Shown: positions 1 to 7,133 of the stretch, in pieces
Position numbering within the stretch: the first letter of the stretch is position 1
Layout of the letters: each line of letters begins with the position of its first letter
NCBI GenBank assembly: GCA_038528965.1
Contig: JBCBEC010000007.1
Span: 1 to 64,000 of the forward strand
Direction: 5' to 3'
Length of the DNA stretch: 64,000 nucleotides
DNA from: Lewinella sp038528965
GTDB lineage: Bacteria; Bacteroidota; Bacteroidia; Chitinophagales; Saprospiraceae
The notes under the pieces: generated by a model
What the model saw: only the letters and a program-made list of their open reading frames with translations
What the model was told of the DNA's origin: nothing
The model's database searches: none
Made by a program: the position numbers and the translations under genes

Positions 1-27
1 TCTCTTACTTGTCTCTAAAATATGTTC

Positions 28-69
28 AGCCCCGAAAATCAGCCTTTTTGACTGTTTTCGGGGCTTTTA
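28..69 (+). terminator. Rho-independent terminator of an off-window gene
   Basis: Arms AGCCCCGAAAA (28-38) and TTTTCGGGGCT (55-65) pair perfectly over 11 bp around a 16-nt loop, and a short T-rich tail follows. It probably ends a plus-strand gene lying to the left of the window. The minus-strand gene at 205 could also use it, because the other strand carries A/T tracts too. Confidence 0.8.
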
Positions 70-204
70 TGTCATCTACAAGTTAAGCAACTCCCTGGAT
101 ATTAAGCTATTGTAATTTACAGGGATGGCCTACTTAGTATTTGCCAAAAAGCGCATCAATTCAATCCAAGTACAACGTACCAAGAAGTCGGTTGTGTGAA
201 ACCT

Positions 205-1557
205 TCAAAGTTGCATCGTCGCACCGATGCTTAGAGTGGTCAGTATCGACTGGTGTCGTAACTGATAAACGGCAGAGCGTCCATGCCATTGGTAGTGCAA
301 TCCGCCCTGCAGTCGGACTAGTGTTTGTTCGTTGATTTGATAGCCTATAAAGGGTAGTACTTGAGTGCTGAAGAAGAAACGATTGTACGGGCCTTCGTCA
401 ACATCGTCAAAGGTCAGCACTGTTGTTTCGCTTTGTAGCGTTCTGCCACTTTGTGAAAGCAGGTAGTTTAAACCCATTCCAGTTTCCAACCCAAAACGCC
501 ACGATTCTCCACCCGACTCATAGGAAAGTAGAATCGGTACTTGTACCCAGCGCAGTTCGTTCTGGTGTTTCACCCTACGCTCAGCGACAGCACTGATAAG
601 ATCCGAACCAGGAATATTATCGCGGTACATAAGGGTATTCCAATTTCGCGTCCATTCAAAGATATTGTACACTTGGCTGAACTGGAATCCAGTACTTGCC
701 GACCAATTTCCTGGTAGCTTCTTGCGTAAACGGAAAGCGAACTGGTAGCCACCAAGTGCACGATTGGCATCATTTAGGGTACCGCCTCCCACATTGGCAT
801 CACTATCATCCGAAAAGCGATCATGCCATTGGACCGTACCTGCAACTAATTCAACTTCAATAGGCTTTCTTGCTGGTTTAACTGGGGGATTCGTGGAATT
901 AATAGCGGGAAGTTCCTGCTCGCCATTATTGAAGTCAGGGACAAAGGATAAGCTAGGGATGGTTTCTGTTACGGTAGTCAGACGAATTGCTGTTCTTGGT
1001 CCTTCGTCCACTTTCGTGGGAACAGCGGTTGTTACGGTAGTTATCCTACCCTCTTCTCTTTCAGTTCTTACAGCAATCGATTTAGGCGCTTGCTCAATAG
1101 TTTCTGCCTTGTGAGTTGCAGCTACGTCTTGTGATGGCGTCACGTGCGACGTTGGGGATTGATCCCGCTGCACAATTGGTGCTTGTGGAGTGGTAGATAC
1201 AACAGTCGGTGACTCAGGTGAAGGGGAAAGAGTAGCCTGGTTGCGAGTTTCAGCAGCCTGCGTGGCTGAGAGTGGTGCATTTGGTTCTTTGGTTTCTTGC
1301 ACACTTGCTTGTGCTTCGATGGCAGTTGTGTTCAAGGGTTCAGAAGCAGGGCCAACACCGCTGCTCCAACTCCAATATGCCACGCCAGAGACGACAAGCA
1401 AAAGGAACGGAATCAACAACCACCAGAAGGCAAGCCTTCTCGTTGGCTCCGGCTCCAACTCCTGAGCAATACCCTCCCAGAGTTGATCAGGGTTAATCCC
1501 ATCACTACTCTCCGCATCTTTAAACCGCCTTTGGTATTCTTCTTCGAAGTAATGCAT
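205..1557 (-). CDS. Inner-membrane protein with C-terminal beta-barrel, partner of ECF sigma factor
   Basis: Exact function is unknown; it is probably an anti-sigma-like or envelope-sensing partner of the sigma factor encoded just upstream. I start it at the ATG at 1557 (MHYFEEEYQRRF), 20 bp after the sigma stop codon, because the longer frame to 1638 would overlap the sigma gene by 61 bp. From that start there are about 40 acidic cytoplasmic residues and one membrane helix (about 41-62, FWWLLIPFLLLVVSGVAYW). A Ser/Thr/Pro-rich linker of about 180 residues follows. The last 200 residues alternate hydrophobic and aromatic positions like an outer-membrane PorT-type barrel and end in an aliphatic residue (TMQL). 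If that reading is right, one polypeptide spans both membranes. No N-terminal signal peptide is present. Confidence 0.75.
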   Translation of the reverse strand: MHYFEEEYQRRFKDAESSDGINPDQLWEGIAQELEPEPTRRLAFWWLLIPFLLLVVSGVAYWSWSSGVGPASEPLNTTAIEAQASVQETKEPNAPLSATQAAETRNQATLSPSPESPTVVSTTPQAPIVQRDQSPTSHVTPSQDVAATHKAETIEQAPKSIAVRTEREEGRITTVTTAVPTKVDEGPRTAIRLTTVTETIPSLSFVPDFNNGEQELPAINSTNPPVKPARKPIEVELVAGTVQWHDRFSDDSDANVGGGTLNDANRALGGYQFAFRLRKKLPGNWSASTGFQFSQVYNIFEWTRNWNTLMYRDNIPGSDLISAVAERRVKHQNELRWVQVPILLSYESGGESWRFGLETGMGLNYLLSQSGRTLQSETTVLTFDDVDEGPYNRFFFSTQVLPFIGYQINEQTLVRLQGGLHYQWHGRSAVYQLRHQSILTTLSIGATMQL

Positions 1558-1577
1558 ATGCTTCACATTTCTTACGG

Positions 1578-2135
1578 CTAATTCATTGTCGCCCGAAATC
1601 GGGACCGGAACTCCTCCGGCAATTTCTTTTTGATCCAAGCTCGGCCCCGCGCCAAACGCTGCCTGGAAAGCGCTTCATCAATCTCCAACAGTTCAGCAAT
1701 TTCCCGGTGACTGAATCCATCGATCATGAAGAGGTTGAAGACTTCGTAGTAATCGGGTGGCATTTTTCGGAGCCAGTTCATGAGATCCTCGTTGGACATC
1801 TTGCGGAACACCTCTGGACTGATCAGGGATTCGTGTAAAGGCAGAATGAGCTCTTGGGTCGAACGTTTCTCCCGCTTAGCATTGCTCTTGAGGCAGCAAT
1901 TGATGGCAATTTTTGTTACCCAGGTTTTGAAACTCGCATGCTGCACATCAAATTGAGCCAGGTGCCGGAAGATGCGAATGAATGCTTCTTGCAAAACATC
2001 CTGCCGCTGATCTTGGTGGTACAAATAGCGCTGGCAAACTACGTTTAGGTACGGCAGTAACTGCCGATACAGCCCATTTTGAGCGGTACGATCATTGGAC
2101 AAACACCTTTCTATGAGCTGTATACTAATGTCCAT
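1578..2135 (-). CDS. ECF-type RNA polymerase sigma factor
   Basis: 185 residues, the normal size of an extracytoplasmic-function sigma-70 protein. Region 2 lies near residues 25-90: RQDVLQEAFIRIFRHLAQFD followed by FKTWVTKIAINCCLK. Region 4 lies near 115-170: MPPDYYEVFNLFMIDGFSHR leading into the helix-turn-helix EIAELLEIDEALSRQRLARG. It directs core RNA polymerase to a stress- or envelope-specific regulon. The next gene downstream on the same strand, 20 bp away, is a membrane protein that probably holds or senses for it. A regulator/partner operon of this kind is standard in Bacteroidota. The target genes cannot be read from the sequence. Confidence 0.93.
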   Translation of the reverse strand: MDISIQLIERCLSNDRTAQNGLYRQLLPYLNVVCQRYLYHQDQRQDVLQEAFIRIFRHLAQFDVQHASFKTWVTKIAINCCLKSNAKREKRSTQELILPLHESLISPEVFRKMSNEDLMNWLRKMPPDYYEVFNLFMIDGFSHREIAELLEIDEALSRQRLARGRAWIKKKLPEEFRSRFRATMN

Positions 2136-2250
2136 GTTTACCTAAGTGTAGTCATCTGCTGATAATTCAAAGTTCTAACAATTGTGATAAGCGGATCCGG
2201 CCCAATGAAATCAAACCGAACCCGCTAGACTTTCTGTTAGTTACCCGCGA

Positions 2251-3480
2251 CTAAGAACAGAAACAGTTAGGCGTTAACACTCCTGGCGAACCATCCGCTT
2301 TAATGCAGGGGTCTCCCCAGTACGCTTCTAGGTCCGGGCAATCAAAAGGCCCGTCTCTTTCACATTCACAATCTTCAGATACTGTTCCGTCAGGGCCGAA
2401 TATTCTAGGACACTCATCGCCTACATTCAAGCCGAGGTCTGGACAATCGACATCTAGGCCTTCGCATTCGCAATCGGCATTGATTGTTCCAGGGCCTCCT
2501 AGTGGAGTGGTACAGTCATCGCCAATATTGGCCTGCATCATTGGGCACTGGTACTCACAGAAACAATCATCAGACACGTATCCAACTAAAGTCCCCGTGA
2601 TTTGACACTGATCCCCGATGTTCAAGCCCAGGTTGGGGCAATCCACGTCCAGTACTTCACATTCACAGTTATCATTCACAATTCCTGCTCCTCCAGCCGG
2701 ATTTTGGCAGGCATCGCCAATATTTAGTCCCAAATCAGGGCAATCAACTGCTACGGCTTCGCACTCACAATCTGCGTTTATCGTACCGTTAGGAATGAGT
2801 ATGGTTTGGCAGGGGTCGCCAATATTGAGTCCCACGTCAGGACAATCTACTAGGTCGGAAATACACTCACAGTCTTCGGTCACTGTTCCTTCCCAGCCGG
2901 TGGCTGTTATACAATGATCACCAACATTGGCACCGAGGTTTGGACAATCGTAGGTGGTAGGATTTTCCACACAGCTACAGTCTTGGCCAATAAAACCAGG
3001 GGTACCATCTGCGAGCGTACAGTCATCTCCGAAGTTAAGCCCGATATCCGGACAGTCAAAGGTATTTGACTCACATTCACAGTCATCATTAATCGTACCA
3101 GGTCCGGCCGGATTCTGACAAGGATCACCAATGTTTGCGCCGAGGTCCGGACAATCGTAAGTGATGTCTGTATCACATTCACAGTTCTCGTCTATGACAC
3201 CTACTGTAGTTCCTGTGGAACAGTCGTCTCCAATATTGGCCTCAAGATCAGGGCAATCGTATTCCACTACAGTGGATTCACATTCACAGGCTTGATTAAC
3301 AAACCCCACAAGTCCACTAGCAGTAACACAGTCATCCCCATAATTGGCTTCCAAATCGGGGCAATCAAAGACCGGCATTAGCGTGGTATCATCAATATTC
3401 TCGGTATCACAACCGACCAGGGTAGCACCTCCCAAGAGGAGGAAAAAAACAAATTTCAAAAAAGCGTTAGACGTTTTCAT
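2251..3480 (-). CDS. Lipoprotein of eleven Cys-rich DCPDLGANIGD repeats
   Basis: 409 residues. The N-terminus is a lipoprotein signal (hydrophobic FVFFLLLGGATL, then lipobox LVGC at about residue 24), so the protein is probably anchored in the outer or inner membrane. The rest is eleven tandem repeats of 30-36 residues. Each begins DCPDLGxNIGDxC and ends in GxxxxDCECE, with four cysteines per unit; repeat 9 lacks the leading Asp. The spacing suggests two disulphides per repeat, making a rod-like periplasmic or surface module. It precedes the sigma factor on the same strand with a 115-bp gap. There is no catalytic motif and no T9SS tail. I do not know a function; similar Cys-rich repeat units occur in large Saprospiria surface proteins as far as I recall. 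Confidence 0.8.
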   Translation of the reverse strand: MKTSNAFLKFVFFLLLGGATLVGCDTENIDDTTLMPVFDCPDLEANYGDDCVTASGLVGFVNQACECESTVVEYDCPDLEANIGDDCSTGTTVGVIDENCECDTDITYDCPDLGANIGDPCQNPAGPGTINDDCECESNTFDCPDIGLNFGDDCTLADGTPGFIGQDCSCVENPTTYDCPNLGANVGDHCITATGWEGTVTEDCECISDLVDCPDVGLNIGDPCQTILIPNGTINADCECEAVAVDCPDLGLNIGDACQNPAGGAGIVNDNCECEVLDVDCPNLGLNIGDQCQITGTLVGYVSDDCFCEYQCPMMQANIGDDCTTPLGGPGTINADCECEGLDVDCPDLGLNVGDECPRIFGPDGTVSEDCECERDGPFDCPDLEAYWGDPCIKADGSPGVLTPNCFCS

Positions 3481-3496
3481 AATGCGTTCAACAAGT

Positions 3497-3600
3497 TATA
3501 CATGACGCGAAGTGGTTTGGGCGAAGCCCGCACCGCTTCGGTCAATATATACTGTACTTGAAGAAGGTTTGGTAGCCCAAACCTCTTCAACGTCAGTATA
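3497..3600. repeat. Interspersed palindromic repeat, family 1, copy 1
   Basis: A 104-bp non-coding element lying between divergent genes. It begins TATACATGACGCGAA and ends CGTCAGTATA, so the ends are near-perfect inverted repeats (TATACaTGACG against TATACTGACG). Inside it, TATACTGTACTTGAAGAAGG (3547-3566) pairs with the right end CCTCTTCAACGTCAGTATA. A diverged second copy lies at 46406-46531. It looks like a REP- or MITE-like element, not a gene. Confidence 0.75.
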
Positions 3601-3688
3601 GTTGTAAGAAAAAAGTGGCCGATCGGAACCCATTTATTAACTTATATCCTTGTACCTGTCTGAATGTGACAGCCACCTATATTTTTTT

Positions 3689-4084
3689 ATGAGGCGATTA
3701 AATTTGATCTTCGGTTTACTGTTGTTTTTGGCCTTTATCCTTTCTGGTCAGTACATGCATCGGGTATTTACACCTGAACATTTAGATGAGTTCGTCCAAC
3801 GTGTGCAAATTCGCTCCAACCACATTTATCTATTACTAAGCGCCTTATTGAATTTATTGGCTTCACGTATTCCTTCTGAGTACAAAAGGAGTTGGCAGAA
3901 ATACACAGATACAATAGGTAGAGCCCTACTAATGGTAGCAGCTTGCTTTCTGGCAGCAGGCTTTTGGTACGAGCACGATGGGAATTTAGCCAATCGCTTA
4001 TTTACACGACTGGGCTTATTTGGCACGCTAGGAGCCGTAGGCTTGATAATGGTTAACGGATGGCTTAGCCCGCAAGAAGACTGA
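3689..4084 (+). CDS. Small hypothetical membrane protein
   Basis: 131 residues from the ATG at 3689 (MRRLNLIFGLLLFLAF); the longer frame from a TTG at 3650 adds polar residues before the first helix and is unlikely. There are about four hydrophobic segments: residues 5-20, 44-57 (YLLLSALLNLLA), 80-92 (ALLMVAACFLAAG) and 109-124 (LGLFGTLGAVGLIMV). I recognise no family and see no catalytic motif. The 3' end overlaps the 3' end of the convergent flavin reductase gene by 20 bp, so the two transcripts are complementary there. Its promoter must lie in or next to the palindromic repeat just upstream. Confidence 0.65.
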   Translation: MRRLNLIFGLLLFLAFILSGQYMHRVFTPEHLDEFVQRVQIRSNHIYLLLSALLNLLASRIPSEYKRSWQKYTDTIGRALLMVAACFLAAGFWYEHDGNLANRLFTRLGLFGTLGAVGLIMVNGWLSPQED

Positions 4085-4967
4085 GTAGCGCGCCCTCCGT
4101 ATCTCCTTTTTCTAATAAGGACTGTGCGTATAAATGCAAGCGTTTGGTACGCTCTGCGGGCATATCTTCGGTTCCAGAAATGATGGACCAGAGTTCTTGA
4201 TTCTTGGCAACGTATTGCTGTATAGCTGCCGCGTCTGGCAGTTGCTCGACGTTTGCTAGTCGCCCTAGGTTATTGCCACTCAAAACCGGACTCAAACGGA
4301 TCGATTCCGGCAATTGATCTACCCCAATCCCTTTGGTACGCAGTGGTTTCGGAATTTCAAACAGGGCATCACCACTGGCCCGGCAGTACCAGCTACCGCC
4401 CATGCGAGCTACCAAATCCAGCTTCTGGGTATCCAAACGGCCATTCCCATCCAGGTATTCATTCCGTAAATGTACCGCCACCACCTCGGCCATAATGAGA
4501 TTACCAGCGCCACCTTCCTGACCAGTCTCAATGATCTGCTGCACCTTACACTCTAGCGCAACTGGTGCCTCCCCTACCCTCGGTGGCCTCACTTTCTGAG
4601 AAGGTACTTGTGTTAAGCCTGACTTCACAAATTCATTGACCTCCTTAGCATACTCCGTGCTGCTCAAAGACATTTGCTCCACAATCGGGTAGTTCACAAT
4701 ATTGATTACCACCTCAGGCACTTCCCGCACGTTCTCCAGGGTATGCTTAATCGTATTATCCCGCACCCGCCGCGCCGAGGAAAAGATGACGATGGGTGGG
4801 TTAGCCCCAAATACATTGAAGAAACTAAACGGGCTGAGATTCACCTGTCCATCTTCGCTAATGGTACTCGCAAACGCAATAGGACGGGGAGCTACCGCCG
4901 ATAAAAGATGGCCGTGTAATTGAGCTGTGGAAACCTCGCCGGGGATGATGGTTGTGATGTCCTGCAT
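4065..4967 (-). CDS. Flavin reductase-like (FMN-binding) protein
   Basis: 300 residues. The N-terminal 200 match the flavin reductase/FMN-binding split-barrel fold. Recognisable pieces are SAVAPRPIAFASTISEDG near residue 23, NLSPFSFFNVFGANPPIVIF near 43, DNTIKHTLEN near 69, and the AP-VALECKV strand near 133. Members use flavin to supply reduced FMN or act as oxidoreductases; the substrate here cannot be told. The final 90 residues are mostly helical and less typical. It lies just downstream of fumarylacetoacetase on the same strand, 104 bp apart with an inverted repeat in the gap, so a link to aromatic amino-acid breakdown is suggested by position only. Confidence 0.85.
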   Translation of the reverse strand: MQDITTIIPGEVSTAQLHGHLLSAVAPRPIAFASTISEDGQVNLSPFSFFNVFGANPPIVIFSSARRVRDNTIKHTLENVREVPEVVINIVNYPIVEQMSLSSTEYAKEVNEFVKSGLTQVPSQKVRPPRVGEAPVALECKVQQIIETGQEGGAGNLIMAEVVAVHLRNEYLDGNGRLDTQKLDLVARMGGSWYCRASGDALFEIPKPLRTKGIGVDQLPESIRLSPVLSGNNLGRLANVEQLPDAAAIQQYVAKNQELWSIISGTEDMPAERTKRLHLYAQSLLEKGDTEGALLSLLAG

Positions 4968-4983
4968 GGAAGATCTTTAATTA

Positions 4984-5070
4984 GAATTAGGGTAAGAATT
5001 AAAATAAGGATCTATCAAAACCATATTCATTCTAACCCTAATTCCGATTCTAATTCTAATTCTAATTCCC
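4984..5070. repeat. Inverted repeat plus ATTCTA microsatellite
   Basis: Arm 4984-4999 (GAATTAGGGTAAGAAT) matches the reverse complement of 5029-5044 at 15 of 16 positions. The right arm runs on into several ATTCTA units (about 5048-5068). It fills the gap between two co-directional minus-strand genes and could fold as a long hairpin in RNA, either terminating or attenuating between fahA and the flavin reductase gene. There is no clear T-run. Confidence 0.6.
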
Positions 5071-5071
5071 A

Positions 5072-6310
5072 TTAACTATCCCCCAGCACCTTCGTCCGTA
5101 CCTCACCGAAACCAACTCGGATGCCATCTTTTTCCGCGTGCCCACGCATAATGACCGTGTCGTCATCGTGAATGAACTTGCGGGTGGTGCCATCGGCCAT
5201 GGTGAGGGGTTTACTGCCCGCCCAGGCGAGTTCTAACATGGAACCATACGAGCTTTCGTCTTTGCCACTAATAGTACCCGAGGCCAACATATCGCCAATG
5301 CGCATATTGCAACCGTTGACCGTGTGGTGCGCTAGTTGCTGAAGCATATTCCAATACATGTACTTGTAATTGGAGCGGCTCACTATGTTTTCTGTCCCAT
5401 CAGCGGTTTCGATGGCTACGGAGAGATTGATGTCGTAGTTGTGTTTTCCTTCGTACTGGAGGTACGGCAGCGCCGGTGGATCTTGCTCCGGGCCAGCCAC
5501 GCAGAATGGTGCTAAGGCCTCCATAGTCACTATCCAAGGTGAGACAGAGGAGGCAAAGTTTTTGCCCAAAAATGGCCCCAGTGGCACATACTCCCACTTC
5601 TGAATATCCCGGGCAGACCAGTCATTGAAGAGCACCATGCCAAAGATGTGGTCTGCTGCATCAGCGGTACTGATGGCTTGCCCCAGTTCATTTTCTTTAC
5701 CAACGATGAACGCCATTTCCAACTCAAAATCTAAACGGCCACTGGCTTGGTAAACGGGCTGAGTTTCTCCCTTGGGCAACACCTGCCCCTTGGGGCGGCG
5801 AATAGGCGTACCAGAAGGAATAATTGAACTCGCCCGGCCGTGATAACCTACCGGAATATGCTTCCAGTTGGGTAGCAGGGCATTCTCTGGATCACGGAAC
5901 ATCATCCCTACATTGGTTGCATGTTCGATGCTGGAGTAAAAGTCGGTATAGTCGCCTACCCGTACCGGAAGGTGCATTCGAGCCTGCCGCTGCGGAACCA
6001 GTCCTTCAGCATGCTTCGCCAGTGGAGAATCCTTATCACACAGCCATTCTTGCACGCGCAGGCGCACCGCATTGGTCGTGCGTTTCCCTAGGCCAATAAA
6101 CCGGTTCAAGGTTTCCTGATTGACTACCCAGCTATCAAAACCTAGATCGGCGAAGAAGCCCTGTTGGGTCATCTCGCACAGGTCCACAATTTGATCTCCG
6201 ATTGCGATACCCGCCCGCGGATTCAGTTGGTCCGTAGAGAATATACCAAACGGGAGGTTGTGGATAGAAAAGTCGCTATTGGAGGAGGATTGGAGCCAGG
6301 ATTGGAGCAT
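5072..6310 (-). CDS. fahA: Fumarylacetoacetase
   Basis: Hydrolyses 4-fumarylacetoacetate to fumarate and acetoacetate, the last step of tyrosine/homogentisate degradation (EC 3.7.1.2), in the cytoplasm. I start it at the ATG at 6310 (MLQSWLQSS), giving 412 residues, close to the family length of about 420. The open frame continues upstream to 6439 only through an Asn-Pro-Thr microsatellite. Conserved pieces are DFYSSIEHATNVG, carrying the metal-binding Asp and the catalytic His, and HIPVGYHGRASSI. RLDFELEMAF supplies the Glu-x-Glu metal ligands, and FNDWSARDIQKWEYVPLGPF supplies the Asp ligand. Homogentisate dioxygenase lies upstream on the same strand, supporting the pathway call. Maleylacetoacetate isomerase is not seen in the window. 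Confidence 0.95.
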   Translation of the reverse strand: MLQSWLQSSSNSDFSIHNLPFGIFSTDQLNPRAGIAIGDQIVDLCEMTQQGFFADLGFDSWVVNQETLNRFIGLGKRTTNAVRLRVQEWLCDKDSPLAKHAEGLVPQRQARMHLPVRVGDYTDFYSSIEHATNVGMMFRDPENALLPNWKHIPVGYHGRASSIIPSGTPIRRPKGQVLPKGETQPVYQASGRLDFELEMAFIVGKENELGQAISTADAADHIFGMVLFNDWSARDIQKWEYVPLGPFLGKNFASSVSPWIVTMEALAPFCVAGPEQDPPALPYLQYEGKHNYDINLSVAIETADGTENIVSRSNYKYMYWNMLQQLAHHTVNGCNMRIGDMLASGTISGKDESSYGSMLELAWAGSKPLTMADGTTRKFIHDDDTVIMRGHAEKDGIRVGFGEVRTKVLGDS

Positions 6311-6311
6311 G

Positions 6312-6405
6312 GTTGAGTTGGTTAGGTTGGTTCGATTAGTTGGGTTAGTTGTATGAGTTGGGTTAGTTGGGTTAGTTGGGTTAGTTGGGTTAAGTTGGGT
6401 TAAGT
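6312..6405. repeat. 9-bp minisatellite in the fahA leader
   Basis: The unit is GTTGGGTTA on the plus strand (AACCCAACT-like on the coding strand). There are about five near-perfect units, flanked by degenerate GTTGGTTAG and GTTGGGTTAA versions. It occupies the whole gap between the stop codon of the four-helix-bundle gene (6400) and the fahA start (6310). Copy-number change would alter leader length in steps of 9 or 10 bp. Confidence 0.85.
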
Positions 6406-6762
6406 TCTTGCTTTTAGGTATTTGATTAGACCCCAGCATTGTTTGTGGCAGTCTTCTAATAATTTTCTGAGATGGCTTAAGTCCTGTTCGGTAACATAAT
6501 TCAGGTCCTCTAAGAGATAGAACATGCTACGTACTTCATTAGCGGAGCTGTGGGCTATTTCGAAATAACGAATCATTTCACGATCTGAAAATCGACCGAA
6601 GCCTTCTGCAATGTTGTTCATGATGGATACCGATGCTCTTCGGAGTTGATCCTTTAAGCCGAAATCCTTGTCCAGTGCTCCACGTATTTGGTAAACGGCA
6701 ACTGTAAGGGTTCTTGCCGACTTCCAACATCCGAGCTCCTCAAAGCGCTTGAGTTTAGACAT
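6400..6762 (-). CDS. Four-helix-bundle protein (S23/IVP family)
   Basis: 120 residues, starting MSKLKRFEELGCWKSARTL. It matches the family named after proteins encoded in 23S rRNA intervening sequences, which form small four-helix bundles that assemble as pentamers. Typical pieces are FGLKDQLRRASVSIMNNIAE near residue 36, EGFGRFSDREMIRYFEIAHS near 55, and a SANEVRSMFYLLEDLNYV helix. Free-standing copies are common in Bacteroidota chromosomes and have no agreed function. It ends in the minisatellite preceding fahA and may share that transcript. Its position between two tyrosine-degradation genes is probably incidental. Confidence 0.88.
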   Translation of the reverse strand: MSKLKRFEELGCWKSARTLTVAVYQIRGALDKDFGLKDQLRRASVSIMNNIAEGFGRFSDREMIRYFEIAHSSANEVRSMFYLLEDLNYVTEQDLSHLRKLLEDCHKQCWGLIKYLKART

Positions 6763-6819
6763 AATTCAGAGAGTTAGCGTTAAAAAGCTAATATCGTCCT
6801 TATACTCTTACCAAACACG

Positions 6820-7133
6820 ATAGTCTCAAAAATTGACACCCATTCAAATTGAATAAGTTCCATTCATTAACACAACTCATTCAACTCACTACACCCACCG
6901 AGTCCTTCGCCAGACACTTCAGCCAGCGGAGAATCCTTTAGCGCAGGCAGGCCAACTAAACTCACTCATTCAAACTCAATAGTCTCGAAAATTGACACCC
7001 GCTCAAATTGAATCAGCTCCATTCATTAACACAACTCATTCAACTCACTACACCCACCGAATCCTTCGCCAGACACTTCAGACACCGCAGAATGTGTCAG
7101 CGTAGGGGGACTAACCAAATTCACTATTCTAAC
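6820..7133. repeat. Two-copy 159-bp tandem direct repeat
   Basis: This fills the 361-bp gap between the four-helix-bundle gene and hmgA; I see no gene in it. Unit 1 starts at about 6820 (TAGTCTCAAAAATTGACACC) and unit 2 at about 6979 (TAGTCTCGAAAATTGACACC), giving a period of 159 bp. Both contain TTCATTAACACAACTCATTC and CCTTCGCCAGACACTTCAG. They diverge most in the last 50 bp. Unit 2 runs up to and across the hmgA stop codon. Confidence 0.85.

Noticed and set aside
2251..3480. CRISPR array suggested by regular repeats
   Set aside because: The repeats are 90-110 bp, imperfect and in frame, and they encode a clear Cys-rich protein with a lipoprotein signal. There are no spacers of constant length.
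6310..6439. A longer fumarylacetoacetase with a 43-residue N-terminal extension
   Set aside because: The extension is only the translated minisatellite (Asn-Pro-Thr units) plus a piece of the four-helix-bundle gene in another frame; the family starts near MLQSWLQ.
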